From: Steromphala cineraria
Taxonomy: Eukaryota; Mollusca; Gastropoda; Trochida; Trochidae
DNA: 64,000 nt
Direction: 5' to 3'
Assembly (NCBI GenBank): GCA_916613615.1
Contig: OU744726.1
Coordinates: 68,654,764 to 68,718,763, forward strand
Shown here piece by piece: positions 22,714 to 34,800 of the stretch. Each line of letters starts with the position of its first letter. Position 1 is the first letter of the stretch. The notes under the pieces are model-generated. The model made no database searches and was not told the DNA's origin. It worked only from the letters and a program-made list of their open reading frames with translations. The translations under genes and the position numbers were made by a program.

Positions 22714-23961
22714 CATCCTGCTACATCAGCGTATATGTCTCCGCCTTATGCTACAACCCATCCCCTGATATCATCCAAGGGTTTTCAGCCGTATCGCTGA
22801 AGGGTGGTTACTCAGCGGTATTTAAAGCCTGTCTGTTATCAGTCAAACTATTTTGAACTCCATACAATGTTGTCAAGTGATTTCGCGCGTGGAAATCTAA
22901 GAGAGCGCGATTTGGAGCTTAGCAAACCCTGCAATGAGAATCAGATTTATTATCTATTCTACCATGAATGTGATGAATACTAGATTCTGATTGGTTCTCC
23001 TGGAAAATCAAGCGTGATCAATTTTGGATTGAACGTCCTCTGATTTTGAGGCCGCTTCACAGCGCATTGATACAGCCGACTGGCAGTTTCAGAGCTGGTA
23101 TTCTGCTGTTTACTGAGATAAAAAGTTATTTAACATGTTTTATTTCCGTGTGTTTACGGGGGATGACCTAATAATTTGAAGTAGATAGAGTATTTCATTC
23201 CAAATAAGAAGTTTCAGTGGTCAATCAGCGCCACACGCAGCGGGCCTCCTTCGATTACAGCAACAATACAGTGACGTCATTTACGTCAGAGTGGGTTTCT
23301 GTTAGAATCATCTATTTGATTGATAGGGATATCTCAGTCTATCCTGGCAACACATAATGGAAGCACATGTTTTAAACGGTACGATAGTAATAGCTGCGTT
23401 GAACAAAGTGAGAAATCCATTTGATGGACACTCAATGATAGCTTTACCTTTGCTCAAGGCTAAATTTTATTTTAAATACCAAGGAGCAAAACCCCCGGCA
23501 CAGACGAGTTCTTTTTTGTTGCCGGAAGTGCGGACATTTTACAAAGTGCAATTCGCTTCTACAAAGAGTTCACGATTAAAATCGCCATGGTAGAATGGAG
23601 ATAAACCTAGTGTGTTTTAAAATCAGAGACATGTTATACTGGATTGATAGCGAGTAAATTTTAAATTGAAACCTCACGCTGTGCGTTCGGTTTCAATTTA
23701 AAATTTACTCGCTATCAATCCAGTATAACATGTCTCTGATTTTAAAACACACTAGGTTTATCTCCTAAATAGCACTCCCATTAATTTGAATCACGAGGTG
23801 AGCACGCAGAACGAAGCCTAGAAACCAGTTTGCCGCTATTGCTGAAAGGGCATCATTTGATTGGCTTGCTATATATAGCGATACGACAGAAGACTATAGG
23901 AGGATATCAGGGGAATGGTTGTAGCATTATGCTGAGACATATACGCTGATGTAGCAGGATG
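22714..23961. mobile_element. MITE family F copy 1, split by a nested insertion
   Basis: The ends are inverted repeats 'catcctgctacatcagcgta' and 'tacgctgatgtagcaggatg'. The intact relative at 52974-53413 is 440 bp; this copy is 1248 bp. Similarity to the intact copy stops at about 22959 (after 'gcaatgagaatcagattt') and resumes at about 23767 ('aatagcactcccattaa'), so roughly 800 bp were inserted. That insert has short inverted ends (attctaccatg / catggtagaat) and carries the palindrome at 23597-23765. Confidence 0.82.
23597..23765. repeat. Perfect 77-bp inverted repeat with 15-bp loop
   Basis: The left arm (23597-23673, starting 'ggagataaacctagtgtg') and the right arm (23689-23765) are exact reverse complements over 77 bp by direct reading, around the loop 'tcacgctgtgcgttc'. 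One arm is also present at about 19858-19955. It sits within the nested insert of the family F element. The perfection suggests a recent origin or active copying. Confidence 0.95.
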
Positions 23962-24954
23962 TAATTGATACATGTTGTTATAGCTAAGATAAATTCAGTC
24001 TTGAAGGGGGCAAATGAGCCAGATGGATAGGCATTAGTGAAATGAATACATTTCAGTAGTTTTTTCATTTCCAAAGTCGTAATAAGTGCGCGAAAGTGCG
24101 ACAAAGGATTTCCTCCACTGCTGTCTATATGGGTGTGTCTTAGCTCTATTGTAGTGGAAACGATTAAGAGATCGAACGTAATCAAGCTAAGTTTACTTAG
24201 CTATCTTGTCACTGAAACTTAAGCTGGTCTTGAAACTAAAGCAAAGATGTACAGTACTCTAACTTATATATCTTCAACACTGTAACTACACTTTTACTTA
24301 CCCTAACATTTACAGATAGTTATTATTTAGAATTTAGAGTTATATTTCTAAAGAGCTAGTCATTAATGGCAAACTAGATATTTGAAAGTGACATAACAAG
24401 ATAATATGAGGTACACCCCAACCCCCAGTCTATTTAAAAAATCATTGGTTCGGCCACTGAAAAACTTTCCTAGAAAAGATAGATGCTCATCAATATGAAT
24501 TGAGAACATGACATTTGGATGATACAGTGTTTAAAATATTGCCTGTCCGCCAGTCCTAAAACTGGCTACTTTTTACCAGGACTGGTAACTTTAAAATTTT
24601 TTCTTTATTTTCCCCCAAGGAATTGACCAATTAATTTTCAGGACAGGCTAGGTTTCCAATCTATTTTATACACTGAATGATATGATATGCTTTGAAAACA
24701 TAAATGTTAAACTCAAAACAATAATCAGAGCACTAATCAGTTTGATTCGGTAACATATTGTATAAGGAAGACATGACAGCACTAGATCATAATTAAATAG
24801 GAATATGATAAGATAATGTTTAAAATAAATAGATCATAATACAGTTTGTATTTTCATTATATCTTCACTTAGGAAGGAGAGGTGATTAAATGATAATGCT
24901 TATCATCAAAATATAATGATAATCTAATATTCAACAAGAAGACATAGTCATCAA

Positions 24955-25402
24955 CATCCCCCGCCAGATTGGTTTCATTAAAGCTTCTACTATTTTTGTC
25001 CAAAATCACAGAACAAAGGTTGCCAGTTAGTATAAATAATTGCATGCTTCAGATTCTCTAACTCCATCAACATATTGTAACCCATAAGACACATAGCAAA
25101 TTTGGTTATATTATTTTTAATATTTCTGAGAAAAGTAGTCAAAAGTAGACAAAAACTCATTTATAAAAATACTTGAACACTTCTGAGTTTCAAACTCAAT
25201 CAACATATTTATACCCTGAAGACACAAGAAATTTTTTTTGTTATCCTATATTTAACAGTTTCTGAGGATAGCTGTCACCATTAACTTGATAACACGCACA
25301 CACACACGGACAGACGGATGGAGGTGAGGGGAGGGGATATTGGGTTTTACAGACAGATGGAGTTCAAACCTCTATCCCCCTCCCACTTTGTGGCGGGGGA
25401 TG
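24955..25402. mobile_element. Non-autonomous element with 'catcccccgcca' inverted ends
   Basis: A 448-bp element starting 'catcccccgcca' and ending in its complement 'tggcgggggatg'. Near the right end is a 'cacggacagacggatgg' stretch, as in the related repeat at 47542-49480. It lies just downstream of the HDAC6-like gene's probable 3' end. Confidence 0.7.
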
Positions 25403-25675
25403 ATAATACAACATTTTTAATAATGAAAGCTAATACCATATCTGTAATACATGATAAACAACTGATAAAAGTCTAATCTAATCAACAATAGATCTGTTCT
25501 AGTTGCTGGTTTTGATGAATATCATCATGGTAAAGAAATCTCTCGTCGGCGGATGTTTTCTATAAAATAAGCATGTTTCAGTCAATTAGATAATAGGCTC
25601 TTTGATATCGATTGTCATTTAACATTGTTGTTCAATTGGCTGTAGTTTGTCATGACTAATAAGCCAATTTATGAT

Positions 25676-25681
25676 CTTTAA
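25676..25681 (-). terminator. Possible polyadenylation signal of the HDAC6-like gene
   Basis: On the minus strand this reads ATTAAA, the commonest variant hexamer, about 145 bp after the proposed stop codon at 25823. Weak evidence alone; it is compatible with the proposed terminal exon. Confidence 0.25.
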
Positions 25682-25822
25682 TTCTTAGAAGCAAAGTTAG
25701 ATTTGAATAATAATTTTTTGACAATGACAAAACAATGACAAATATCAAGAGATAAAATACTATGTTGGTATATTCTTTGAAGTAAAATTTGAATATCTCG
25801 CCTATGCAGATTTCAATATCAG

Positions 25823-25884
25823 TCAGGATTTGCTTGCATCTATTTCTATTTCTTCATCTTTCCTGGTGTATACTGGGAGTGATG
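25823..25884 (-). CDS. Probable terminal exon of the HDAC6-like gene
   Basis: On the minus strand a strong acceptor (ccatttttgtttcag) is followed by 62 nt. Joined to the phase-1 donor at 29247, these give ACA and then [19 protein letters not shown] and a TGA stop. The phase fits and the peptide is hydrophilic and acidic. If correct, the protein ends at 825 residues with a short tail and no ubiquitin-binding zinc finger. A different or missed terminal exon within the 3.4-kb intron, or a longer C-terminus encoded beyond it, cannot be excluded. Confidence 0.42.
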
Positions 25885-28800
25885 CTGAAACAAAAATGGC
25901 AAAATAGCTTTAATTTCCCTCAATACATGTTATATCATTAGAATAAGTCTCTGAGGACACTTCACATTTGTAATTTTGAAGGATTCTAGTTTTGTGATTT
26001 GCGGGATTAATCTGATGGCAATAATTAGTTTGATTTTTCTAATCCAAACTGTCTTCCTCAGGAGATCAAGTGGTATTTCTTTGGGGAAATTATTTAAAAA
26101 AAGATTTCAAGTTGGAGTTTAATGGCGCTTGGGCATTATTTCAGCCATCAGAGACGTTTATACCATTAAGTAATGTTATTAGAATTCTTAGAGCTGTTAA
26201 TAAGACCATGTAGCAATGCTGTGACAAGGCTCAGATATTTGACACTTTCACCAATTTGTGTTGATATATTAACATTAGAAGATACAAAAGAGAGATTCTC
26301 TATTCAATCACACATCAGGAGAAGTTTTTTGAAGAGCTTGTTTCTGAATATACACAATATATCAACTAAGGAGGCAGGTTATTTCAGAACATAGAGGAGA
26401 AAAATAAATTTGGAACAGAATATGGTAAAACATTATGAAAATTGAACATGACCGGAAATTTTTTAATCTTGTACTTAAACAAGCTCACAGCTGAGACCTC
26501 AAGCATTTCCCTCGGGAAAACATGGCGACTTTTAGATAATACCCACAAGTCATTCTTTATCCAATACAAAAAGACAAGAAGTTGATAGAATTTTTTTCCT
26601 ATAGGGTCCTGTGAAAATTTGCCCATCTATTAAGCTTGGTGTGACTAGAAAATTTGAGAACTAGGATACCATTATTATTTGTCCTGGGGAAAATTGCCCA
26701 CCTTTTCAACCTGGTGTTATTACAAATTTTGCAAGTGTGGCAGAGTGTAATATATTGTATTTTTATGTGTTTTAATTGTAAATATTCATGTACTAATGTT
26801 TCATTTTATTTCAGGTGTTTTATGTGTAGCAGCCCTGAATCTAAACTGAGAGCTTGTACATTGCGAGCCTGTAATTATGTATCTTGCTGTCTCTCTATTG
26901 TTCTCTACTCTGACCTCCTAGCCACTTCAGCTTTCTATCCTTTGTTCTCTATTGTTAGGTAAGCTTACTTCTCACTTTGCATGCTCTTAGAATTTATAAA
27001 GGTAACCTGCACTATAAACTCAGTGCACTGCATTATTGCATTTTGTATGAAGAGCACGACTTTTGACAGAAAGACTTTTGACAGAAGACAGACTGTCTCC
27101 TATCTACGTCTTCAAACTATTTAACACAGGTTAGTTAACTAATTAGTATTTCACATAAATATTATTATCATTAAGGCAATATTCTTTAACTATCATATTA
27201 ATAGGGAATAGGGCTAGGCTACTGTGTGTATGATAGTATGAATGTATCTTATTGTAGTTTATGCATTGTTAAATGTTTAGGCTATTTTCATATATCTATA
27301 ATGTGGCACATGTAATTATTGTGTCAGTTATCATACCTATATTTTATACACATCAAGTAATCATGATGTGAAGGTTTTAATCTAGTGTATTACACAAATG
27401 TGTAATGTTGTATATATTATCATACTTATATATATTATAAATGCACAGGTAAGTGCAGCTATATCCATATAATGGTGCAATCTTATGTGTAGGTATATGA
27501 TAGTGTAATATCTATCATATAAACAATCATAGGCTTATCATTATTCAATTATTCTTCAAGCAAGGGTAATTGCCATTTCATGATTAGTCTTTGCTAGTAT
27601 TTTATCCCATATTTGTATATATTTCTAGTGTGCATTTCTATAAGTATAGACATGTACTTATCATTATCACAATCTTTTAGTTTACATTCATGTATATACA
27701 TTATTGGAATAGTACATGTAATTATGTGCTATGGCATGTTATACTCAATCTGCAGTATTGCATTATGGCATTCTTGTACATATACTACTCAAATCAAATC
27801 AGTTTATTCAGTATTTCGGCCATGTGGCCAGAGTACAATTGAATGTGACCACATAGTTAAGTCACGTGACAAAAAATTTTACAATCATTTTTTAAGTGCA
27901 AATACATGTTTCATATAGATAGCAACAGATTTTAACATATACTACTGATATTGTATATCAGTTGGTTTTTATATCAAAGGTATATTTAATTCTAATGCAT
28001 ATGTATTGTGGAAATACTTATGTAACTTGTAATCTCACTAAAGTATTATTTACCATTATATATTTGGTAGGTCCAATTAATCAATTACTTATGGTTACCG
28101 GTAGTTTATCTACACTTTTAGGACCGCCATGATGACATAATCTGGTACATCTCCATCAACCCAACATACTCACCTAAGTACCATATACTTGGTAGGTAAC
28201 GGTTAGATTAAATCTATTTTCATATTCATGTATCATACTTATGTATTATTTCTATTATCATCATGTGTAACAATCATGTTGATGTATGTAAAGCAATTAT
28301 GTAATACCTATATCAAATCATGCATAGTATATTCATATTATGTTGTAATGTATATGGTGTTTGTATTGAATGGTTAACTATGCTATATAAGTATATCATA
28401 TCTTGGTAACCATGCATTGAATGTGTGTTTGCATAATGAAATCAATTGTGATGTGCATATTGTATCATCTCTTTATAATGTATTCCTGCAATGATGCTTT
28501 ATGAATCAAGTGTCTTATTATTATTCAAATGAACTTATTATTTTATGTATTGTTGCAGGGTGACAAACACATTTGTTTACATGTCATCATACATGTGTTG
28601 GGAATAAACAGTCATCGAACTACGCCCAGCAGTCTTGGTTTTCCTTTGACTAAGTACCTGCTACAATACAATCATTCTTGTCCAATGCCAAGAAAAAGGT
28701 AAACATTATCCTAATATGATCACCTTGGAACAACACTGAATATGTGAACTGATTTCATTGATATATTTGATAACCATAACTATTGTAAAACATCCTCCAT

Positions 28801-31800
28801 TAATAATGTTACAAAACTAGGTATAACTAAATAGCTAACTTGTTCCTTAGAAATGCCTTTAAAGGGGCAGTAGCACGTTTTTTGATAATTATAAATTTTA
28901 AATATTTCACTTTTAATTGTAAGTAAATGCTAAATGTATTATATTGACAGTGTCAACAATCTCATTACACAAGCCGATCACCCTTAGTCAGAGGAAAAAA
29001 TATGAGGATTCACATAAAATCCATTGGCGGCCATTTTTTTGTAAACACCTTTAATTAATTTTTGTAAGAAAAAGGAATCGTATGGCTGAACTTTAAGTTA
29101 TATATTCAAATTATTACTGCTTCATTTAGTTTAAATACATTGTCTTTCAACTGGAACCATTTATTTTCATTTTCATGACATCACCTTATATTCCCCCTAA
29201 AAACGTGCTACTGCCCCTTTAAATGACAAGAAGATGAGTGACTTACTTCTGTATTGGAGGGATTTCCAGTACTGCTTGTGAACATCCAATACTTTCCCAA
29301 TACACTCGACAGCTCTGAAATCAACAATAGTACATGTATCACTGAAATCAATTGTACAGTTTTCATTGTTTGATTTAATTCAAACTCACATTTGAATATA
29401 TGGACATGCTTTGAATCTTTCTGCATAGACGGGGGCGTAGCTCAGTGGTAGAGTGTCCGCTCGTCACCCGGAAGATTGGGGTTCGATTCCCGGTCGTGTC
29501 AAACCAAAAGACGTTAAAAGATGGGAGTTGATGCTGTCTTGCTTGACACTCAGAATTGTTAAGTCAGAACAACGCATTAACTGGCGCTGCACAGTGGCTG
29601 CCGAGTGCCATGGGCACAAATCAAATTTCCAATATGTACATGTAATGATGATAATAAAGTGTCATAATTATTGAAAACCCTTATCTATCTATCTCATTCC
29701 AGCACTACCGGTAATTACAATTATTACAAAATTATTTTGATTAATCAATTAGTTAACAATGGACAGAAAGAATAAAGACAATATTTATTTCCTTTGCTCA
29801 ATTAGGCTTACATTAGATATATTCCTATTGAAAATAACATTTCCTTAAAGGTATTGAAACCTTTAATATAAACATGCCAAGTTTATTATCTTTTCAAAAA
29901 CGGTTATGGAGAAAAGTTTTCTCCATTTTACTTAGACGGATGCAGTGACGCAAACACAGACAGACAGACAAAGACATTTATTATGCGAGCATAATTTTCC
30001 GGCAATCTGATTGGTCGAGAACCACTACGTGACAGTCGACAGAAATTGATATTGACTTGACCCCCATGACCCCGAGTCTGACCAAAAGTGATATTGACTT
30101 GATTTACTAAAAATAGAGCCGATGACGTCAAACCGTTGTTTCATGACGTCATGCAATTGTAATCATGACGTCATTGACCCTTCCTTGCCAACAATCAAGC
30201 CCAAATGCCGCTCATTGCTGTAGTTTTCTATTATCTTTTCGTTTCTTGACCGAGACATAATAAAACAGTTATGGAATGGTGAATTCGGTCAATTCCTGTT
30301 TTTATAGATCCGAGGAAACCAATATCGACCTTGGACTTTGTCCTTGGTCAATATTGTTTTCCTCGGGTCTAGAAAAACAGGTATTGACCTCATCACCAGT
30401 CTATAATTGTATAACATACCCCTTCCACTTTGTACAGTCGATATCAAGTCAAACGGGTTGATGAACACGACTCCACTTACTTCATATTTGGCGCAAGGGG
30501 AGGTAACTGTGTACAAGGATGCCCCAGCAGAGCAGACAGACAGCTGGCTACTGCCTCAGATGTGTTCTCCATGTTGCATCCACCCTACAGATTGTAAAAA
30601 AAACCAATAACTTCTCAGGACAGACAAAATAAATTTCTTGATTTAGAGGTTTTAGTCATCTTCCTACGCAGAGCCTAAAAGGCCAGTTTCAAACTGTCAT
30701 TTTATGCCTTGCTGCATAGCCTTGAGTTTTCTGTGCTTGCTCTCTAGTCTGTAGGGGCACTATAGCAGCACAGAAAAGTAAAGTCTCTGCAGCAAGGCAT
30801 AAAATGACAGTTTGGAAACTGGCCTTTTAGGCTCTGCGTAGAAAGATGATTCTGGACATGGAGGCTTGGAACGCAGCTGCTCAAGGGACACTATCCTAAA
30901 ATGAAACAGTCTCTCAAGGTAAAGTTTGTTGAAGACCGTGAGGTTGTGTATCATCCCAAATTCTCAGGACAGACAAAATAAATTTCTTGATTTACAGGTT
31001 TTAGTGGGCAAAAAGCCTGAAGGAAGGAGGTAAAATAAACACACAATTGCCTAGTGTAAATGAAGGCTTTGAAAAAATAGTTACAGGAATTGATAGAAAT
31101 ATCAAAATTTTCCTTCTTTATTTTGTTGAGAGGTAAATTTTGGAAATATTTTGTTTTGAAGCAGGTTCTGTTCAGTCAAAATCAAATTTGAAGATTTTGT
31201 ATATAAAATTATGAATTTTATGCCTAACGTTACAATTGAAAATAGGAATTTCTTTACATTTTAAAGATAAAACATGTGTGGATCTAGAAAAGTAAAAGTA
31301 AGAATATATCTAACATTATAGGAAATTTTGGTAACATCCCAAATAGAAAATATATTTGAATATTAATATATAGAATAGAAACATATGCTTATGATGTTCG
31401 AAGAAATCAAATTGAATGTGGAGTTTTGTTGTTAATATATTAGTTATTAATGACAATGCTTTACCTCTAACGCCATGATGACTTTCCCACCAGCTAGCCC
31501 TTTCACCATACTTGTCATGTGACCAAAACAAGGGGCACTAACTCTGTAGCCTCCCTGAAAGCAAACATATGATAATCTGTAATTCATAACAAACATAACT
31601 TTATGATTTAATAATCAATATTATCATGAAGGAGATCTGGTGATTTTCTTTGATCATGTCATGTGACGCTGCAATTACTAAGTGACATCACAACACACTA
31701 CTGTGATGTCATACCTGCTTTGTGGTATTACACTTGTTTGATGTTGCCATATAATTACAAAAGGATTTTGTTCGCTAATTTCCGTGATTCTGATTGGTCG

Positions 31801-34800
31801 AGAGCTCTCAAAAACATGTTACACCTTAATTAAATCAGTACAAAATCCGAAACTAAAAAAGTCATACACTGAATGACACATAGAGTACACTTAACGACCT
31901 TCCATTTAACTACTACAAGTTAATGATTTTGAATTAAACAAGCAAAAGTCCGTTTAGTAAAAGCAAGTTTAATAAATATAGTTTCAAATGGAAAGTTTAG
32001 TATTCTGTTTATTACTTGCCCTAAAAATCAAGCAAAATTGATGACAGAGTGCTGAAACTAACATCTTCGCAACTCGGCAGCCATTGTGACGCTGCGATTA
32101 CTTAGTGACGTCACAACACACTACTGTGACATCATACTTGCTTTGTGGTATTACACTTGTTTGATATTGCCATATAAATATTACACTGCTGTACATAATA
32201 ATAATAATGGAACTCTTTGACTTACGAGAGGATCATCACAGGTTGCATCGAATCCTGCTGATATCAATACCAGTTCAGGGCCAAACTAAAAATACAACAA
32301 TTTTGTAAAGTTATACATGCTGACAAAGTTATTGAATCATAAACATCAATTATAATATGGTTTGAAAATAAGATTAATGTTGTCCATTGACTGTACGTGG
32401 GCAACAATGTCATTCAAATATTTTCAAAGCGTACTCAAAAGTTCATTAGTTTGGTCTCAAAGAATACATATGATATGGCTATGTAACCAATAGTCATGAT
32501 TTGTAAAGGGAGATAACAAAGATACCAACCTCATAGGCAATGGGCAGAATGAGTTGTTGGAAGGCAGCGATGTACTCAGCATCTCCCATAACAGCCTGCA
32601 CAACAATTAAAAGCAACACATGCAAAAAAAACCATAACAGATCCATGAAATATTTTTTCAAATAAAGAAAACTGAAAAATACCCGCGAATGAAATCCCAA
32701 GAAGTTTAAAACCTCAAAATAAACATATGTTGATTTATACAAATATCAAGTTTCATTGAGATAAGTTTTACAAATTTTGATTTCTGCTCAAGAAACAAAA
32801 TGATTATAGATTGACAAACAGAACAACAGACATACTGGTGGGACAAAAAATTTACCTTGTTTAGAACTGCAATCAACCAATGAAAGATGTTATAACTAAA
32901 GTTGATCTCCTAATTCCATTATGTTTCTTGACTCAACAGAATCATATTTACGAACTGGATGCTAATGTGGGCAAATCGAAAGCAGCCAAAGTCTATAAGG
33001 ACTACTGCCATGACCTGGAATAAACCCAGAATTTGATACCATAAATCTGGGATCAAAGAGTGGAGATCGACTTATACCCAGGGTGTATGATTCAAATGAA
33101 AAACCTCAAGAGGCCAGTGAGTATCTTGTGTAATTTTGGGTGGTATGTATATACTCACCCCGCTCCAGGGTATGTTGACGGTGTACCCAGTTCCTTGTTC
33201 ATACCCCACCCTGTTCACAAAGCCTCCCCCTCCGTAGGGGTAGAAGAACTATATATACTCACCCCACTCCAGGGTATGTTGACCGTGTACCCAGTTCCTT
33301 GTTCATACCCAACCCTGTTTACAAAGCCTCCCCCTCCGTAGGTGTAGAAGAACTATATATACTCACCCCGCTCCAGGGTATGTTGACCGTGTACCCAGTT
33401 CCTTGTTCATACCCCACCCTGTTCACAAAGCCTCCCCCTCCGTAGGGGTAGAAGAACTATATATACTCACCCCACTCCAGGGTATGTTGACCGTGTACCC
33501 AGTTCCTTGTTCATACCCCACCCTGTTCACAAAGCCTCCCCCTCCGTAGGGGTAGAAGAACTATATATACTCACCCCACTCCAGGGTATGTTGACCGTGT
33601 ACCCAGTTCCTTGTTCATACCCCACCCTGTTCACAAAGCCTCCCCCTCCGTAGGGGTAGAAGAACTATATATACTCACCCCGCTCCAGGGTATGTTGACC
33701 GTGTACCCAGTTCCTTGTTCATACCCCACCCTGTTTACAAAGCCTCCCCCTCCGTAGGGGTAGAAGAACTATATATACTCACCCCACTCCAGGGTATGTT
33801 GACCGTGTACCCAGTTCCTTGTTCATACCCCACCCTGTTTACAAAGCCTCCCCCTCCGTAGGGGTAGAAGAACTATATATACTCACCCCACTCCAGGGTA
33901 TGTTGACCGTGTACCCAGTTCCTTGTTCATACCCCACCCTGTTTACAAAGCCACCCCCTCCGTAGGGGTAGAAGAACTATATATACTCACCCCACTCCAG
34001 GGTATGTTGACAGTGTACCCAGTTCCTTGTTCATACCCCACCCTGTTTACAAAGCCTCCCCCTCCGTAGGGGTAGAAGAACTATATATACTCACCCCACT
34101 CCAGGGTATGTTGACCGTGTACCCAGTTCCTTGTTCATACCCCACCCTGTTCACAAAGCCTCCCCCTCCGTAGGGGTAGAAGAACTATATATACTCACCC
34201 CACTCCAGGGTATGTTGACCGTGTACCCAGTTCCTTGTTCATACCCCACCCTGTTCACAAAGCCTCCCCCTCCGTAGGGGTAGAAGAACTATATATACTC
34301 ACCCCACTCCAGGGTATGTTGACCGTGTACCCAGTTCCTTGTTCATACCCCACCCTGTTCACAAAGCCTCCCCCTCCGTAGGGGTAGAAGAACTATATAT
34401 ACTCACCCCGCTCCAGGGTATGTTGACCGTGTACCCAGTTCCTTGTTCATACCCCACCCTGTTCACAAAGCCTCCCCCTCCGTAGGGGTAGAAGAACTAT
34501 ATATACTCACCCCGCTCCAGGGTATGTTGACCGTGTACCCAGTTCCTTGTTCATACCCCACCCTGTTCACAAAGCCTCCCCCTCCGTAGGGGTAGAAGAA
34601 CTATATATACTCACCCCGCTCCAGGGTATGTTGACCGTGTACCCAGTTCCTTGTTCATACCCCACCCTGTTCACAAAGCCTCCCCCTCCGTAGGGGTAGA
34701 AGAACTATATATACTCACCCCGCTCCAGGGTATGTTGACCGTGTACCCAGTTCCTTGTTCATACCCCACCCTGTTCACAAAGCCTCCCCCTCCGTAGGGG

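Noticed and set aside
23357..23593. 78-codon plus-strand frame
   Set aside because: It lies in the nested transposon insert and ends at its inverted edge; no protein similarity recognised.
12673..29246. ZnF-UBP exons of HDAC6 on the minus strand
   Set aside because: I looked for Cys-x-x-Cys and GRY-x-x-GH type codons in the reverse complement and saw none; an exhaustive profile search was not possible.
29431..29501. Functional tRNA gene
   Set aside because: The A and B boxes are good, but the acceptor stem does not pair and a SINE body follows.
30760..30954. Minus-strand 64-codon frame as an HDAC6 exon
   Set aside because: It mostly overlaps the foldback MITE at 30656-30849, does not match HDAC6, and the true exon 30481-30584 already joins 31465-31554 in phase.
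33060..33341. Plus-strand open frame with repeated [16 protein letters not shown] peptides
   Set aside because: Antisense reading of the 104-bp HDAC6 exon array.
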